Below are positions 1-7,265 of a stretch of DNA of 43,747 nt, one piece after another. The notes under the pieces were generated by a model that was not told the origin of the DNA, did not search any database, and saw only the letters and a list, made by a program, of their open reading frames with translations. The stretch is from positions 1-43,747 of the forward strand of contig JAFYSB010000018.1 of NCBI GenBank assembly GCA_017546705.1, given 5' to 3'. The position numbers and the translations under genes were made by a program. Source of the stretch: Paludibacteraceae bacterium. Lineage in GTDB: Bacteria > Bacteroidota > Bacteroidia > Bacteroidales > Paludibacteraceae. Numbering within the stretch: position 1 is the stretch's first letter; the number at the start of each line of letters is the position of its first letter.

Positions 1-217
1 CGCTAAGTTCATGAACCTCTTCTCTAAAGAGAAGATCAACCCACTGATCGGTTCTGCAGGTGTATCTGCTGTGCCAATGGCTGCTCGTGTGAGCCAGTCT
101 GAGGGACAAAAAGCAGATCCTAGCAACTTCCTCCTCATGCATGCTATGGGTCCTAACGTAGCAGGTGTGATCGGTTCTGCGGTTGCTGCAGGTATCCTCC
201 TTACCATGCTTGGATAA
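1..217 (+). CDS. oadB: Oxaloacetate/methylmalonyl-CoA decarboxylase beta subunit, C-terminal end (partial)
   Basis: The reading frame is open from base 2 to the stop at 215-217 and gives the last 71 residues of a longer protein cut by the window edge. The segment [20 protein letters not shown] followed by [17 protein letters not shown] and a glycine/alanine-rich hydrophobic end is the conserved C-terminus of the beta subunit of sodium-translocating decarboxylases. In this family the beta subunit is the membrane protein that couples decarboxylation of carboxybiotin to export of two sodium ions. The alpha and gamma subunits would lie to the left, outside the window. A hairpin terminator follows at 279-312, so this is the last gene of its operon. 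Which acyl substrate the complex uses cannot be told from this piece. Confidence 0.9.
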   Translation, partial: AKFMNLFSKEKINPLIGSAGVSAVPMAARVSQSEGQKADPSNFLLMHAMGPNVAGVIGSAVAAGILLTMLG

Positions 218-220
218 TTT

Positions 221-248
221 TGAATTAAGAATTAGGAATTTATAATTC
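221..248. repeat. Heptad repeat, family F (TGAATTA type)
   Basis: Four 7-bp units (TGAATTA, AGAATTA and two variants) lie directly after the oadB stop codon. The same family recurs at 2021-2055 and 25512-25532. No gene is visible in 218-425; it holds this repeat and two hairpins. Confidence 0.7.
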
Positions 249-278
249 TGAAATAAGGTTCACCTTATTATATATAAG

Positions 279-312
279 AGAGTGTGTCTATGATGTAGGC
301 ACACTCTTTTTT
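279..312 (+). terminator. Rho-independent terminator after oadB
   Basis: A 10-bp stem (arms 279-288 and 298-307, one T-G wobble) with a 9-nt loop runs into a T tract at 305-312. It lies 62 bp after the oadB stop, on the coding strand. Confidence 0.85.
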
Positions 313-373
313 AGGAAAAATCTTGTGCAATTCACAAAGATCCCGATTTTTAAGGATTAAATAATCCCCAACT

Positions 374-405
374 AATAGGGCGTGTCTTGATAGACACGCC
401 CTATT
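374..405 (-). terminator. Perfect hairpin between convergent genes
   Basis: The 13-bp arms 374-386 and 393-405 are perfectly complementary around the 6-nt loop TTGATA. It lies just beyond the stop of the leftward gene at 426, so it most likely ends the RelA/SpoT-recR operon. The T tract is weak on both strands. Confidence 0.65.
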
Positions 406-425
406 ATTGTATATACTCATTTATA

Positions 426-1022
426 TTACTCTACAATATTAGGTGTTTCATTCTCATCTATCATGATCTCCGTACCACCTTCAGCCTTGTAAAGAGACGC
501 ATTCTGCTCATCAATATAGGCTACCAAAACGCATATCTTGTTCTCAATATATACCATATTTACAGCTATGGTTCCTCCTTGGGCTGTATATGTGCACCCA
601 TAATTGGCTTTTTCCTCTTTGAAAGCTTGAATAGGATTGTTATCAATAGAGTAGGGTGGCTCCCATTTGCTGATAACCTCTGTTGGCTCGCCATATTGAG
701 CAGTCATCGAAGCGTTGATAGTTTGATACTTAGCCATTGCTTCTTCCCATTGCTTTGTACCTTCGTAGATGATAGTTGCAGAAAATAGCGTATTGGTTTC
801 GGGTGTAGCTACGAGCGTTACCATAACATCTTCTCTATCTAATGTGCCTACCAAAGCCGCTACATTCTTGATTTTCATTCCCATAAATCCCCATTTCTTC
901 ACTTCTTTAACTGCTGTTTTCAAATCGCCATCTATAGGCAGAGTGCGAAACATCAAATGTTGCTCTGCCAATATTACTAGCGTGCACAATAGGCTCGCTA
1001 GAATTGTTGCTATTCGTTTCAT
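426..1022 (-). CDS. Hypothetical exported protein
   Basis: I do not recognise this 198-residue protein. It begins with a lysine/arginine pair and a hydrophobic stretch (about residues 4-19) that looks like a Sec signal peptide; no convincing lipobox is seen, so it is probably periplasmic or exported. The remainder is soluble and mixed alpha/beta, with no metal or nucleophile motif I can name, and ends in an acidic tail (IMIDENETPNIVE). It is the last gene of the leftward run that starts with the RelA/SpoT gene, 27 bp after the GNAT gene, and is followed by the hairpin at 374-405. Small secreted proteins of this size without a domain assignment are common in Bacteroidales, so no function is proposed. 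Confidence 0.75.
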   Translation of the reverse strand: MKRIATILASLLCTLVILAEQHLMFRTLPIDGDLKTAVKEVKKWGFMGMKIKNVAALVGTLDREDVMVTLVATPETNTLFSATIIYEGTKQWEEAMAKYQTINASMTAQYGEPTEVISKWEPPYSIDNNPIQAFKEEKANYGCTYTAQGGTIAVNMVYIENKICVLVAYIDEQNASLYKAEGGTEIMIDENETPNIVE

Positions 1023-1049
1023 ATATTTTAAGATTCTTGTAATAAGAGG

Positions 1050-1556
1050 TTAAACAACTCCATGATTCTGTGATTTTTGCCAAAGGATGGCATCGCCTTC
1101 GAGGGTCCAGTTGGCAAGAGGAGAAGAAGGTGTGAATCCCATTTGCTCGTAGATATGCGAACAAGCGATATTATGCACACTGATAATGGCATATACCATA
1201 CGCAAATGCAAGAAATTGAAAGCGTAATCCATAAGCAACTGTACTGCTTGCTTGCCTACCCCTTTGCCACGCGCTTCAGGAGCGATATACATACCTATAG
1301 CTGCCTTACGATTACGAGCATCAAAGTCAAAGAGGTCGATACAACCCACTACCTTAGTCGAGAGTTGAGATTCTTCAATGATTAAGCGCAACTGACCATC
1401 GCGGTAGATATCTCCAGTGGTGTTCTCGATGTATTGATGCAGGTCATGACGAGAGAGCGGATTATGCGTATCCGAATCCGCCCACATCGTGGCATCATTC
1501 TCCCATTGATACAAGAATGGAAGATCAGAGGGCTCTATTTTGCGCAAGCGCAGCAT
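1050..1556 (-). CDS. GNAT-family N-acetyltransferase (RimJ/RimL or SpeG-like)
   Basis: This 168-residue protein transfers an acetyl group from acetyl-CoA to an amine; the acceptor is unknown. The acetyl-CoA pyrophosphate loop is visible as EARGKGVGKQA near residues 93-103, preceded by the beta strand AAIGMYIAPEA. The start (LRLRKIEPSDLPFLYQWENDATMW) and the NIACSHIYEQMGF helix near residue 130 match the RimJ/RimL and spermidine acetyltransferase branch, in which the asparagine and tyrosine of this helix contact CoA. The length is normal for a one-domain GNAT. It sits between the HAD gene and the exported protein, separated from the HAD gene by a 40-bp spacer largely made of a 7-bp-period repeat. 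Substrate class (ribosomal protein N-terminus, polyamine or small molecule) cannot be settled from sequence alone. Confidence 0.85.
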   Translation of the reverse strand: MLRLRKIEPSDLPFLYQWENDATMWADSDTHNPLSRHDLHQYIENTTGDIYRDGQLRLIIEESQLSTKVVGCIDLFDFDARNRKAAIGMYIAPEARGKGVGKQAVQLLMDYAFNFLHLRMVYAIISVHNIACSHIYEQMGFTPSSPLANWTLEGDAILWQKSQNHGVV

Positions 1557-1563
1557 TGCTTAA

Positions 1564-1591
1564 GTATGAACTATGAGTGATAAGTTATAAG
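1564..1591. repeat. Heptad repeat, family G (degenerate)
   Basis: Four degenerate 7-bp units (CTATGAG, TTATAAG and relatives) fill most of the spacer between the GNAT and HAD genes. It is related to the cleaner copy at 3151-3171. Confidence 0.5.
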
Positions 1592-1596
1592 TAGTT

Positions 1597-2016
1597 TTAT
1601 CCGAAGAGACCAAAGAGTCCTTTTTTGCGTTGAGGTTCTTCGGCTGGCATACCAGTTGGAGCTGGTTTGAAGTGATTGCCTGAATGAATCATTTGGTAGA
1701 TTACACCCCAATCAGGGATACCACCCAAATTGCGATCATCAATAAAGAGGTCTGCTTCTAGTTTACGAGCACGAACGATATCCGATGTCTCTTCTGGGAA
1801 ATTAGAGTTTACAGCGTAGAATTCCAAACCGCGTGCAGCGCAGTAATCAATAGCTTCTTGTAGAAGCTCGCCCTCACGGCAAGTCCAAAGGATCAATTGA
1901 TGGTGGTCCTCTTGCTGAAGTTGCTTGAGTGTTTCAATCGCAAAGGGTATTGGTTTACCAATAGCAGGGTATGCGTGGGTAACGATAGTACCGTCAAAGT
2001 CAATAGCGATAGTCAT
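1597..2016 (-). CDS. Small HAD-superfamily phosphatase-like protein (BT0820 type)
   Basis: The 139-residue protein starts with MTIAIDFDGTIV, in which D6 and D8 are the HAD nucleophile and general acid/base. Motif II is the threonine of LILWTCREG near residue 45, and the acidic motif is LFIDDRNLGG near residue 90. There is no cap-domain insertion, so the enzyme would need an open active site and may act on a phosphorylated macromolecule, sugar or nucleotide. The last 25 residues are basic and low-complexity (PQRKKGLFGLFG). This matches the short Bacteroidales hydrolases typified by BT0820. It sits between a 4-TM protein and a GNAT gene; the spacer upstream of its start consists of family F heptads. 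Substrate unknown. Confidence 0.8.
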   Translation of the reverse strand: MTIAIDFDGTIVTHAYPAIGKPIPFAIETLKQLQQEDHHQLILWTCREGELLQEAIDYCAARGLEFYAVNSNFPEETSDIVRARKLEADLFIDDRNLGGIPDWGVIYQMIHSGNHFKPAPTGMPAEEPQRKKGLFGLFG

Positions 2017-2020
2017 AATT

Positions 2021-2055
2021 TTGAATTAAGAATTATGAATTTTGAATTTTGAATT
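2021..2055. repeat. Heptad repeat, family F (five units)
   Basis: Five consecutive 7-bp units, TTGAATT AAGAATT and three more of the same type, fill the 37-bp spacer between the membrane-protein stop and the HAD start. The TAA stop of the membrane protein lies inside the array. Confidence 0.75.
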
Positions 2056-2518
2056 AATAGTTTTCTTGATTAGGGTCTTTGGGTTGAAGTTCGGCTTGGA
2101 GTTTCGCTTCTGATGGTTTCGTAAAATACCAACCAATCGCAGAAATGGCTGTAATCCACAACATAGATTGGTATGCACCCATAAGGTAGAAAGCTGCTAT
2201 ACCAAATACCATTGTATTGCTTACCAAGACGATACGCAAGGTCGCAGCGCGTTTATAGCTTGCTAGTTTTTGTTCCTCATCAGCAAGTTCTGCTAACTTG
2301 GTACATTGGCGTTTGCAGAGATACAAACCCGTAGGGATAGTTAGCAATGCGTCAAAGATTATAACATATTGCAATACCTTTCCGAGTGTGGACATTCGAT
2401 CAATGGGCTGCACGAAATCTTTCATAATCAGGAAATAGGCTAATGTTCCTGAAATAAGGGTCAAAATCAGTACTCCGTAGTAGTACAGATTGAGAGATTT
2501 GATGATATTCTTTTCCAT
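2054..2518 (-). CDS. Hypothetical inner-membrane protein, four transmembrane segments
   Basis: This 154-residue protein is not one I can assign to a named family. Four hydrophobic segments are visible, at about residues 11-32, 46-68, 92-113 and 116-131. Between segments 2 and 3 lies a charged stretch with two cysteines (YLCKRQCTKLAELADEEQK), probably cytoplasmic. The C-terminus is hydrophilic (KLQAELQPKDPNQENY). It begins 6 bp after the recR stop, which suggests translation coupled to recR. This size and topology occur next to recR in other Bacteroidales genomes as far as I recall, but that is memory, not evidence from this sequence. Function unknown. Confidence 0.75.
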   Translation of the reverse strand: MEKNIIKSLNLYYYGVLILTLISGTLAYFLIMKDFVQPIDRMSTLGKVLQYVIIFDALLTIPTGLYLCKRQCTKLAELADEEQKLASYKRAATLRIVLVSNTMVFGIAAFYLMGAYQSMLWITAISAIGWYFTKPSEAKLQAELQPKDPNQENY

Positions 2519-2524
2519 ATGGTT

Positions 2525-3151
2525 CTAAAGTTTGAATTCAATGCGATTGACGATGGAGCGCCCAAGGGTGATCTCATCGGTATATTCTATCTCGTTGCCA
2601 ATAGCCACACCACGGGCGATTTGAGAAATCTTAAGTGGTGTAGTATCGTGTAGAGTTGTATTTTGCAAGCGACGGTAGATATAGAAGTTGGTGGTATCGC
2701 CTTCCATGGTGGTCGGAAGAGCGAGTATGACTTCGTGGATATCTCCGCTTTCTACGCGTTTTATTAATGAGTCGATCTCAATGTCTGAAGGGCCAACTCC
2801 GTCCATAGGGGAGATAATACCTCCTAAGACATGGTAGAGACCATTGTACTGCCCTGTATTCTCAATTGACATCACATCTTGGACATTCTCCACTACGCAT
2901 ACCGTATGTTTGTCACGCGAGTGCGACTGGCAAATAGGACATACTTCTTGATCTGAGATAGTATGGCAAACACGGCAGTATTTCACCTCTTGTTTGAGGC
3001 GGGTGATGGCACCCGTAAACGCTTCTACATCCTTATTAGGTTGGCGAAGCAAATGCAAGACCAAGCGCAATGCCGTTTTGCGTCCAATGCCTGGCAATGA
3101 AGCCACTTGGTCCACTGCATCACTCAATAATATGGATGGATAGTTGTTCAA
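2525..3151 (-). CDS. recR: Recombination mediator RecR
   Basis: RecR works with RecO (and RecF) to load RecA onto SSB-coated single-stranded gaps. The 208-residue protein shows the N-terminal helix-hairpin-helix ([19 protein letters not shown], residues 17-35), a four-cysteine zinc finger (C59, C62, C71, C74) and a Toprim domain from about residue 83 ([14 protein letters not shown]), followed by the Walker-B-like C-terminal region. The length fits the family. The start is TTG at 3149-3151: it gives MNNYPSILL, matching the usual (M)N..YPS.LL beginning, and no ATG lies nearby in frame. The start codon overlaps the edge of a heptad repeat that fills the spacer from the RelA/SpoT gene. It is the second gene of the leftward operon. 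Confidence 0.95.
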   Translation of the reverse strand: MNNYPSILLSDAVDQVASLPGIGRKTALRLVLHLLRQPNKDVEAFTGAITRLKQEVKYCRVCHTISDQEVCPICQSHSRDKHTVCVVENVQDVMSIENTGQYNGLYHVLGGIISPMDGVGPSDIEIDSLIKRVESGDIHEVILALPTTMEGDTTNFYIYRRLQNTTLHDTTPLKISQIARGVAIGNEIEYTDEITLGRSIVNRIEFKL

Positions 3152-3171
3152 GTTATGAGTTATCAGTTATG
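3151..3171. repeat. Heptad repeat, family G (three units)
   Basis: Units AGTTATG AGTTATC and AGTTATG fill the spacer between the RelA/SpoT stop and the recR TTG start; the first base of the array is the T of that start codon on the coding strand. Confidence 0.7.
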
Positions 3172-3175
3172 AGTA

Positions 3176-4624
3176 TTATTCTTTCTTCTTTGCCCAGCGG
3201 GCTGGGAGCATGCGATATGGATATTTCTCGCGCATGTTATCGGCATTGGGGCAATCGAATCGATGGATACGAATACCTTTCATAATGCTGATAAATGCAA
3301 AGATTGGGTCACCTGGTTGCGGATTACAACATGTCGCCAAATTATACTCCACACTCTTGACATTGATATCCACCTCTAAGGCTAGTGCCTCTTGTGGGTC
3401 TTTAGGCACATATGGTGTACTCTCGCGTAGGTCATGGCGTGGCTCATCCATCATTAGGAAAACTTCCTTAATGCGCAACAAGTCCTCTTTGCCGAGAGCG
3501 ATGGATTGATATAAGTCGGTGGTTATCTTGTAACCTAATTTAAGAGCTAAACGAGAAATATCTCCTTCTGTGTAATCCAATTTCCAGTTCTTGAAACGGC
3601 GTTCGAGCAATTCTCTTCCCTCTGCAGCATTGCGATATTCAACCTCTTTGAGTGCTTGGCGAATTTTGTTCTTGGCCTTACTAGTTACTACGACGTTAAG
3701 CCAATCGGCAGTAGGTTTTTGGTTAGGAGCAGTTATAATCTCCACCTGATCACCATTCTGGAGTTTCTGACGGATACTCACATTTTGGTTGCGGATGCGT
3801 CCACCTACACATTTACACCCTACATCGCTATGAATGGAGAATGCAAAATCCAACACAGTTGCACCTGCTTGTAGGCGTTTGAGATCGCCTGTCGGGGTGA
3901 AAACATAGACACTTTGGGTGTCCGTGTTAAGGCGATTGCCATCCACGCCTTTGTATGACCAGTGAGCTGCTACACCTTTCTCTGCCACTTCGTCCATACG
4001 GCGAGTACGAATTTGTACCTCTACCCATTTCTCTTCTGGACCTAACACGGTGGTATGGAGACTCTCGTAGCCATTCTCTTTGGGTACGCTGAGCCAGTCG
4101 CGAAGGCGCTTAGGATTGGGGCGGTACATATCTGTGATAAGGGAATAGACCTGCCAACAATCAAGCTTCTCGCGGTCAAGCGGCGAATCGAGGATTATGC
4201 GGATAGCAAATAGGTCGTAGATACGATCCACATCGCAATGTTGCGCTTGCATCTTATTGTAGATGCTATGGATGGATTTTGGGCGACCTTTGATAGTAAA
4301 TGTAAAGCCATGTGCCTTGAGTTTTTGCTCAAGTGGCGTGATGAAGGCAGTAATATACGCATCACGCTGTGCTTTTTTCTCATTGAGCGCGTGCGCGATG
4401 TACTTATAAGTCTTGTAGTCCAAGAACTTAAGCGATAGATCCTCCATCTCCGTCTTGATTGCATATAAGCCCAAGCGATGTGCTAGAGGCGCATGAAGTT
4501 CTTTAGTTTCGCGCGCGACATGGCGACGACGATCCGAATCGCCCTCTTTGTCAAGTGTACGAAGCAATTCCAACCGTTCGGTTAGAATGTCATAGAGAAC
4601 CTTGTTACTATCTTCCGCAGCCAT
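3176..4624 (-). CDS. Short RelA/SpoT-type (p)ppGpp synthetase lacking HD and ACT domains
   Basis: Long RelA/SpoT proteins make and hydrolyse the alarmone (p)ppGpp and have about 720-780 residues; this one has 482. It opens at the last HD-domain helix (ILTERLELLRTL), where the usual LADR metal-binding Asp is Glu, so the HD hydrolase core is absent. The synthetase domain looks intact: KGRPKSIHSIY, YDLFAIRII, SVPKENGYESLHT and VEVQIRTRRMDEVAEKGVAAHW. A TGS domain follows (YVFTPTGDLKRLQAGATVLD), then a helical part and the zinc-finger segment NLATCCNPQPGDPIFAFISI. The C-terminal ACT domain is missing; the protein stops about 30 residues later and recR starts 24 bp downstream. An in-frame TAA three codons before the ATG and a good promoter at 4655-4685 argue against a frameshift. 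I infer a synthetase-only, ribosome-responsive enzyme, but a regulator without activity is also possible. Confidence 0.9.
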   Translation of the reverse strand: MAAEDSNKVLYDILTERLELLRTLDKEGDSDRRRHVARETKELHAPLAHRLGLYAIKTEMEDLSLKFLDYKTYKYIAHALNEKKAQRDAYITAFITPLEQKLKAHGFTFTIKGRPKSIHSIYNKMQAQHCDVDRIYDLFAIRIILDSPLDREKLDCWQVYSLITDMYRPNPKRLRDWLSVPKENGYESLHTTVLGPEEKWVEVQIRTRRMDEVAEKGVAAHWSYKGVDGNRLNTDTQSVYVFTPTGDLKRLQAGATVLDFAFSIHSDVGCKCVGGRIRNQNVSIRQKLQNGDQVEIITAPNQKPTADWLNVVVTSKAKNKIRQALKEVEYRNAAEGRELLERRFKNWKLDYTEGDISRLALKLGYKITTDLYQSIALGKEDLLRIKEVFLMMDEPRHDLRESTPYVPKDPQEALALEVDINVKSVEYNLATCCNPQPGDPIFAFISIMKGIRIHRFDCPNADNMREKYPYRMLPARWAKKKE

Positions 4625-4654
4625 TGTAATTTATAAAATTACTCTTTTCGGCTG

Positions 4655-4685
4655 CAAAGTTACAAAAAAATTTGCATATATGAAA
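4655..4685 (-). promoter_or_regulatory. Promoter of the RelA/SpoT-recR operon
   Basis: On the minus strand TAACTTTG (4655-4662) matches the Bacteroides -7 box TAnnTTTG. Twenty bp upstream the sequence is TTTCATATATGC, a weak -33 box. The start codon is 31 bp downstream. Confidence 0.7.
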
Positions 4686-4702
4686 AAGAATTAGTAATTT
4701 TG
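4671..4702 (+). promoter_or_regulatory. Promoter of the pilin-like gene and rsmD
   Basis: TTTG (4671-4674), 20 bp, TAATTTTG (4695-4702) is a full match to the Bacteroides promoter. It overlaps the divergent promoter so that the -33 region TTTGCATATATGAAA serves both strands. The 5' leader is about 70 nt and AT-rich. Confidence 0.8.
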
Positions 4703-4777
4703 CAGCGAATTTGTGGGAAAAGGGACTATTTTCTCATAGAATAGTAAAAATAGAATAAATTTAATAAATCAAAGAAT

Positions 4778-5536
4778 ATGAAAATCGTTATTCGTGTATT
4801 GTTGGGTGTTGCCGTAGTGTTTATGGCATTCATCTGCGTAAAGAGTGTTGTAACTCCAATTCAATTTGAAGAGGCACGTGTACAACGCGAAGTAAAAGTC
4901 ATTAACAATCTTGTAAGTTTGCGTACCGCTGAGGCTCAATTCCGTTTGGATAAAGGCTACTTTACCGCAGACTTGGATTCGTTGGTAGATTATTTGAAGG
5001 TTACTCCAAAGAAAGAGGTTTACAAAGTAGGTTCTTTGACAGAGAAACAATTGGAGGATGGTATGACCGAGAACAAGGCAGCTAAGATCTTGGAGCGTGC
5101 TCGCTTGAAAGCACAACGTAAGATGAAATTCCAAGGTGCTGATAGCTTGAACTTGTTGTACAACTATATTTGGGAGAATGACCGCGAGGTTAAAGCTGAG
5201 GGTCTTCAAGGTTTCCGTCGTGATACTATCTTGACCAACATGATTCAATCGCTCTATAAAGGTCAATATACAGAGGAGAATATCGGCGAGATCGTTTATA
5301 TCCCATATACTGATAATGTGAAGTTTGAGGTAGAGACCAACAACGAGTACACTACTTCACAAGGTATCAAGGTGCCAATCTTCGAGATTCGTGCTCACTA
5401 CAACACTTATCTTCACGACCTCAATGCTCAAGAGCGTGCCAATATCATTGACAAAGAGGAGAAATTGGATCACTATCCAGGTCTGAAGGTTGGTTCGGTG
5501 GATGCACCTAACAACAACGCAGGTAACTGGGAGTAA
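4778..5536 (+). CDS. Membrane-anchored, pseudopilin-like hypothetical protein
   Basis: The 252-residue protein has an N-terminal hydrophobic helix (residues 4-24) without an obvious cleavage site, followed by a helix and the segment INNLVSLRTAEAQFRLDKGY and FTADLDSLVDYL. That order, a long N-terminal helix leading into an R-T-A-E-x-x-F helix and a small beta region, resembles type II/IV pseudopilins (GspG-like), but no prepilin peptidase motif (G/FxxxE) is present, so I treat the similarity as structural. A lysine-rich helical stretch (residues 95-120) and a beta-rich C-terminal half with YNTYLHDLNAQERANI follow. The end (APNNNAGNWE) is low-complexity. It has its own promoter and lies 4 bp ahead of rsmD, so the two are co-transcribed. 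Function not known. Confidence 0.75.
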   Translation: MKIVIRVLLGVAVVFMAFICVKSVVTPIQFEEARVQREVKVINNLVSLRTAEAQFRLDKGYFTADLDSLVDYLKVTPKKEVYKVGSLTEKQLEDGMTENKAAKILERARLKAQRKMKFQGADSLNLLYNYIWENDREVKAEGLQGFRRDTILTNMIQSLYKGQYTEENIGEIVYIPYTDNVKFEVETNNEYTTSQGIKVPIFEIRAHYNTYLHDLNAQERANIIDKEEKLDHYPGLKVGSVDAPNNNAGNWE

Positions 5537-5540
5537 TTGA

Positions 5541-6071
5541 ATGAGAATTATTTCAGGAACATTTAGGGGGCGTCGATTGATGCCCCCTAAAAATATCACA
5601 GCACGACCAACTACTGATTTTGCAAAGGAGAGTCTATTTAACCTCCTTACGAATCGTATGGATTTTGAGGGCGTTGATATGCTGGACTTGTTTGCTGGTA
5701 CAGGCGGTATTGGATTGGAGTTTGTATCGCGTGGTGCACGAGAGGTGACTGCTGTGGAGATGGCACACACGCAACAGAACTTTATCATATCATGCTGCAA
5801 ACAATTGGGCGTGAGAAATTTGCATTTGATTCGCGGTGATGTGTTTAAATTTCTGAAAGCATGCCATGTGCAATATGATTTTATCTATGCAGACCCTCCT
5901 TATGATTTGGAACAATTGCCTACATTGCCCGATATGATATTTGAACAAGGGGTATTGAAAGAGGGTGGATATTTCGTGCTGGAACATTCGAAACACAACG
6001 ATTTTTACAACCATCCGCACTTTGTAGAGCAACGCAGTTACGGCAGTGTGCACTTTAGTTTCTTTCAATAG
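5541..6071 (+). CDS. rsmD: 16S rRNA (guanine966-N2)-methyltransferase RsmD
   Basis: RsmD methylates G966 of 16S rRNA using S-adenosylmethionine, late in 30S assembly. The 176-residue protein begins with MRIISGTFRGRRL and carries ARPTTDFAKESLFN (residues 21-34), a hallmark of the family, then the SAM-binding loop LDLFAGTGGIGLE (48-60), an acidic residue after the second strand (TAVEMA, 70-75), and the catalytic DPPY at 118-121. The length is normal. It starts 4 bp after the upstream gene and is the last gene before the perfect hairpin at 6164-6199. The downstream neighbour galE converges on it. Confidence 0.95.
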   Translation: MRIISGTFRGRRLMPPKNITARPTTDFAKESLFNLLTNRMDFEGVDMLDLFAGTGGIGLEFVSRGAREVTAVEMAHTQQNFIISCCKQLGVRNLHLIRGDVFKFLKACHVQYDFIYADPPYDLEQLPTLPDMIFEQGVLKEGGYFVLEHSKHNDFYNHPHFVEQRSYGSVHFSFFQ

Positions 6072-6094
6072 GGAAAATACAACGTACCTTCGAG

Positions 6095-6160
6095 GAAAGT
6101 ATTAGATGGTTATTGAGTGGTGATGGAGTGGTAACGAAATGGTATCGAGAAATATAGCGG
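6095..6160. repeat. 11-bp-period degenerate array (first copy)
   Basis: Six units of 11 bp lie after rsmD, for example ATGGTTATTGA and GTGGTAACGAA. Unit by unit they resemble the array at 24673-24782 (about four positions in five identical by eye), and both keep the same order of units. There is no open gene here. Confidence 0.75.
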
Positions 6161-6163
6161 AAA

Positions 6164-6199
6164 AATAAGAGGGAGGTCAGCAATGACCTCCCTCTTATT
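6164..6199. terminator. Bidirectional terminator between rsmD and galE
   Basis: Perfect 16-bp arms (6164-6179 and 6184-6199) enclose the GNRA tetraloop GCAA. The stem begins with AATAAGAGGG, so a U-rich tail is produced from either strand. It lies 93 bp after rsmD and 19 bp beyond the galE stop. Confidence 0.9.
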
Positions 6200-6217
6200 G
6201 TAGATTGTTCGTGTCTA

Positions 6218-7243
6218 TTATGAGCGGATCTTCTGTTCCCAGCGCCACGCACTGAGCAAAACATCTTCGATTGGCGTGTCTGCTTTCCAACCGAGTACGT
6301 TGTTCGCTTTATCTGGTTTTGCCCATACTTGTTCGATGTCGCCTTCTCGACGACCGACGATTTGATATGGAACTTTCACGCCAGTGACTTGCATGAACGT
6401 ATTGAGAATCTCTAAAACGCTCAAACCACGACCTGTACCAAGATTGAAGACTTCTACTTGCTCCTTAGCTTGATGGTTAAGCATGCGTTCTACTGCCTTG
6501 ACATGTGCTTTTGCAAGATCAACCACATAGATATAATCGCGGATGCAAGAGCCATCAGGCGTGTTGTAGTCATCACCAAATACTTTCAACTCTGGGCGCA
6601 GACCGATAGCCGTTTGTGTGACAAATGGCAATAGGTTTTGTGGAACGCCATTAGGCAATTCACCAATCATAGCAGATGGGTGTGCGCCAATAGGGTTGAA
6701 ATAGCGTAATATAGTAGCGTGCAACTGCGCATTGGCATGTGCTTCATCGCGGATAATCTCTTCGTTGATTTGCTTGGTGTTACCATACGGAGAGAGTGCT
6801 ACTTGGATAGGAGCTTTCTCGTCCACAGGTAGGTGTTCCTCGGTAGGTTGTCCATACACGGTGCAAGAACTTGAGAAAACGATGTTGTGTACATTGTGTG
6901 CCTTCATCTGCTCAAGCAAAGTGACAAGCGACATGAGGTTGTTGCGGTAGTACATCAATGGTTGTTCTACCGACTCACCAACAGCCTTGCTTGCTGCGAA
7001 ATGGATAACGCCTTGTATATCAGGATATTTGGTGAATACTTGAGCAAGGGCTTGCGCATCGTTGCAGTCAACTTGTTCGAAGGCAGGACGAGTACCAACA
7101 ATGGCAGCAACACCATCGAGAACATCTGCACTGGAGTTGCTGAGGTTGTCAATGACAACCACATCATACCCTTGTTGCATGAGTTCGACTGTTGTATGCG
7201 AACCGATATAACCAGTACCGCCTGTAACGAGAATACGAGCCAT
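6218..7243 (-). CDS. galE: UDP-glucose 4-epimerase
   Basis: GalE interconverts UDP-glucose and UDP-galactose (Leloir pathway, sugar donors for polysaccharide). The 341-residue protein is an extended short-chain dehydrogenase: the NAD-binding TGGTGYIGSH is at residues 7-16, the catalytic serine lies in FSSSCTVYG (123-131) and the Tyr/Lys pair is Y153 and K157 in SPYGNTK. YFNPIGAHPSAMIGE and DGSCIRDYIYVVDLA are typical GalE substrate-side motifs. The length is as expected. It is the last gene of a leftward run and follows the nucleotidyltransferase gene after 22 bp, of which 14 bp are two heptad repeats. The neighbouring sugar-nucleotide enzyme supports a role in NDP-sugar supply. Activity toward UDP-GlcNAc cannot be excluded. 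Confidence 0.95.
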   Translation of the reverse strand: MARILVTGGTGYIGSHTTVELMQQGYDVVVIDNLSNSSADVLDGVAAIVGTRPAFEQVDCNDAQALAQVFTKYPDIQGVIHFAASKAVGESVEQPLMYYRNNLMSLVTLLEQMKAHNVHNIVFSSSCTVYGQPTEEHLPVDEKAPIQVALSPYGNTKQINEEIIRDEAHANAQLHATILRYFNPIGAHPSAMIGELPNGVPQNLLPFVTQTAIGLRPELKVFGDDYNTPDGSCIRDYIYVVDLAKAHVKAVERMLNHQAKEQVEVFNLGTGRGLSVLEILNTFMQVTGVKVPYQIVGRREGDIEQVWAKPDKANNVLGWKADTPIEDVLLSAWRWEQKIRS

Positions 7244-7247
7244 GGAT

Positions 7248-7261
7248 AGTTAACAGTTGAT
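7248..7261. repeat. Heptad repeat, family E (two units)
   Basis: Two units, AGTTAAC and AGTTGAT, between the galE start and the nucleotidyltransferase stop; same family as 11095-11129. Confidence 0.55.
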
Positions 7262-7265
7262 GTTT

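Noticed and set aside
387-788. Rightward open frame of 133 codons opposite the exported protein
   Set aside because: It begins inside the hairpin at 374-405, has no promoter, and its residues follow the codon pattern of the leftward gene. It is an antisense shadow.
3176-4777. Frameshifted full-length RelA/SpoT
   Set aside because: Only 153 bp separate the ATG from the next divergent gene, they contain a promoter and an in-frame stop, and no HD motif is found in any frame.
4778-5536. True type II secretion pseudopilin
   Set aside because: No prepilin-peptidase cleavage motif and no other secretion genes nearby; the similarity is limited to the N-terminal helix layout.
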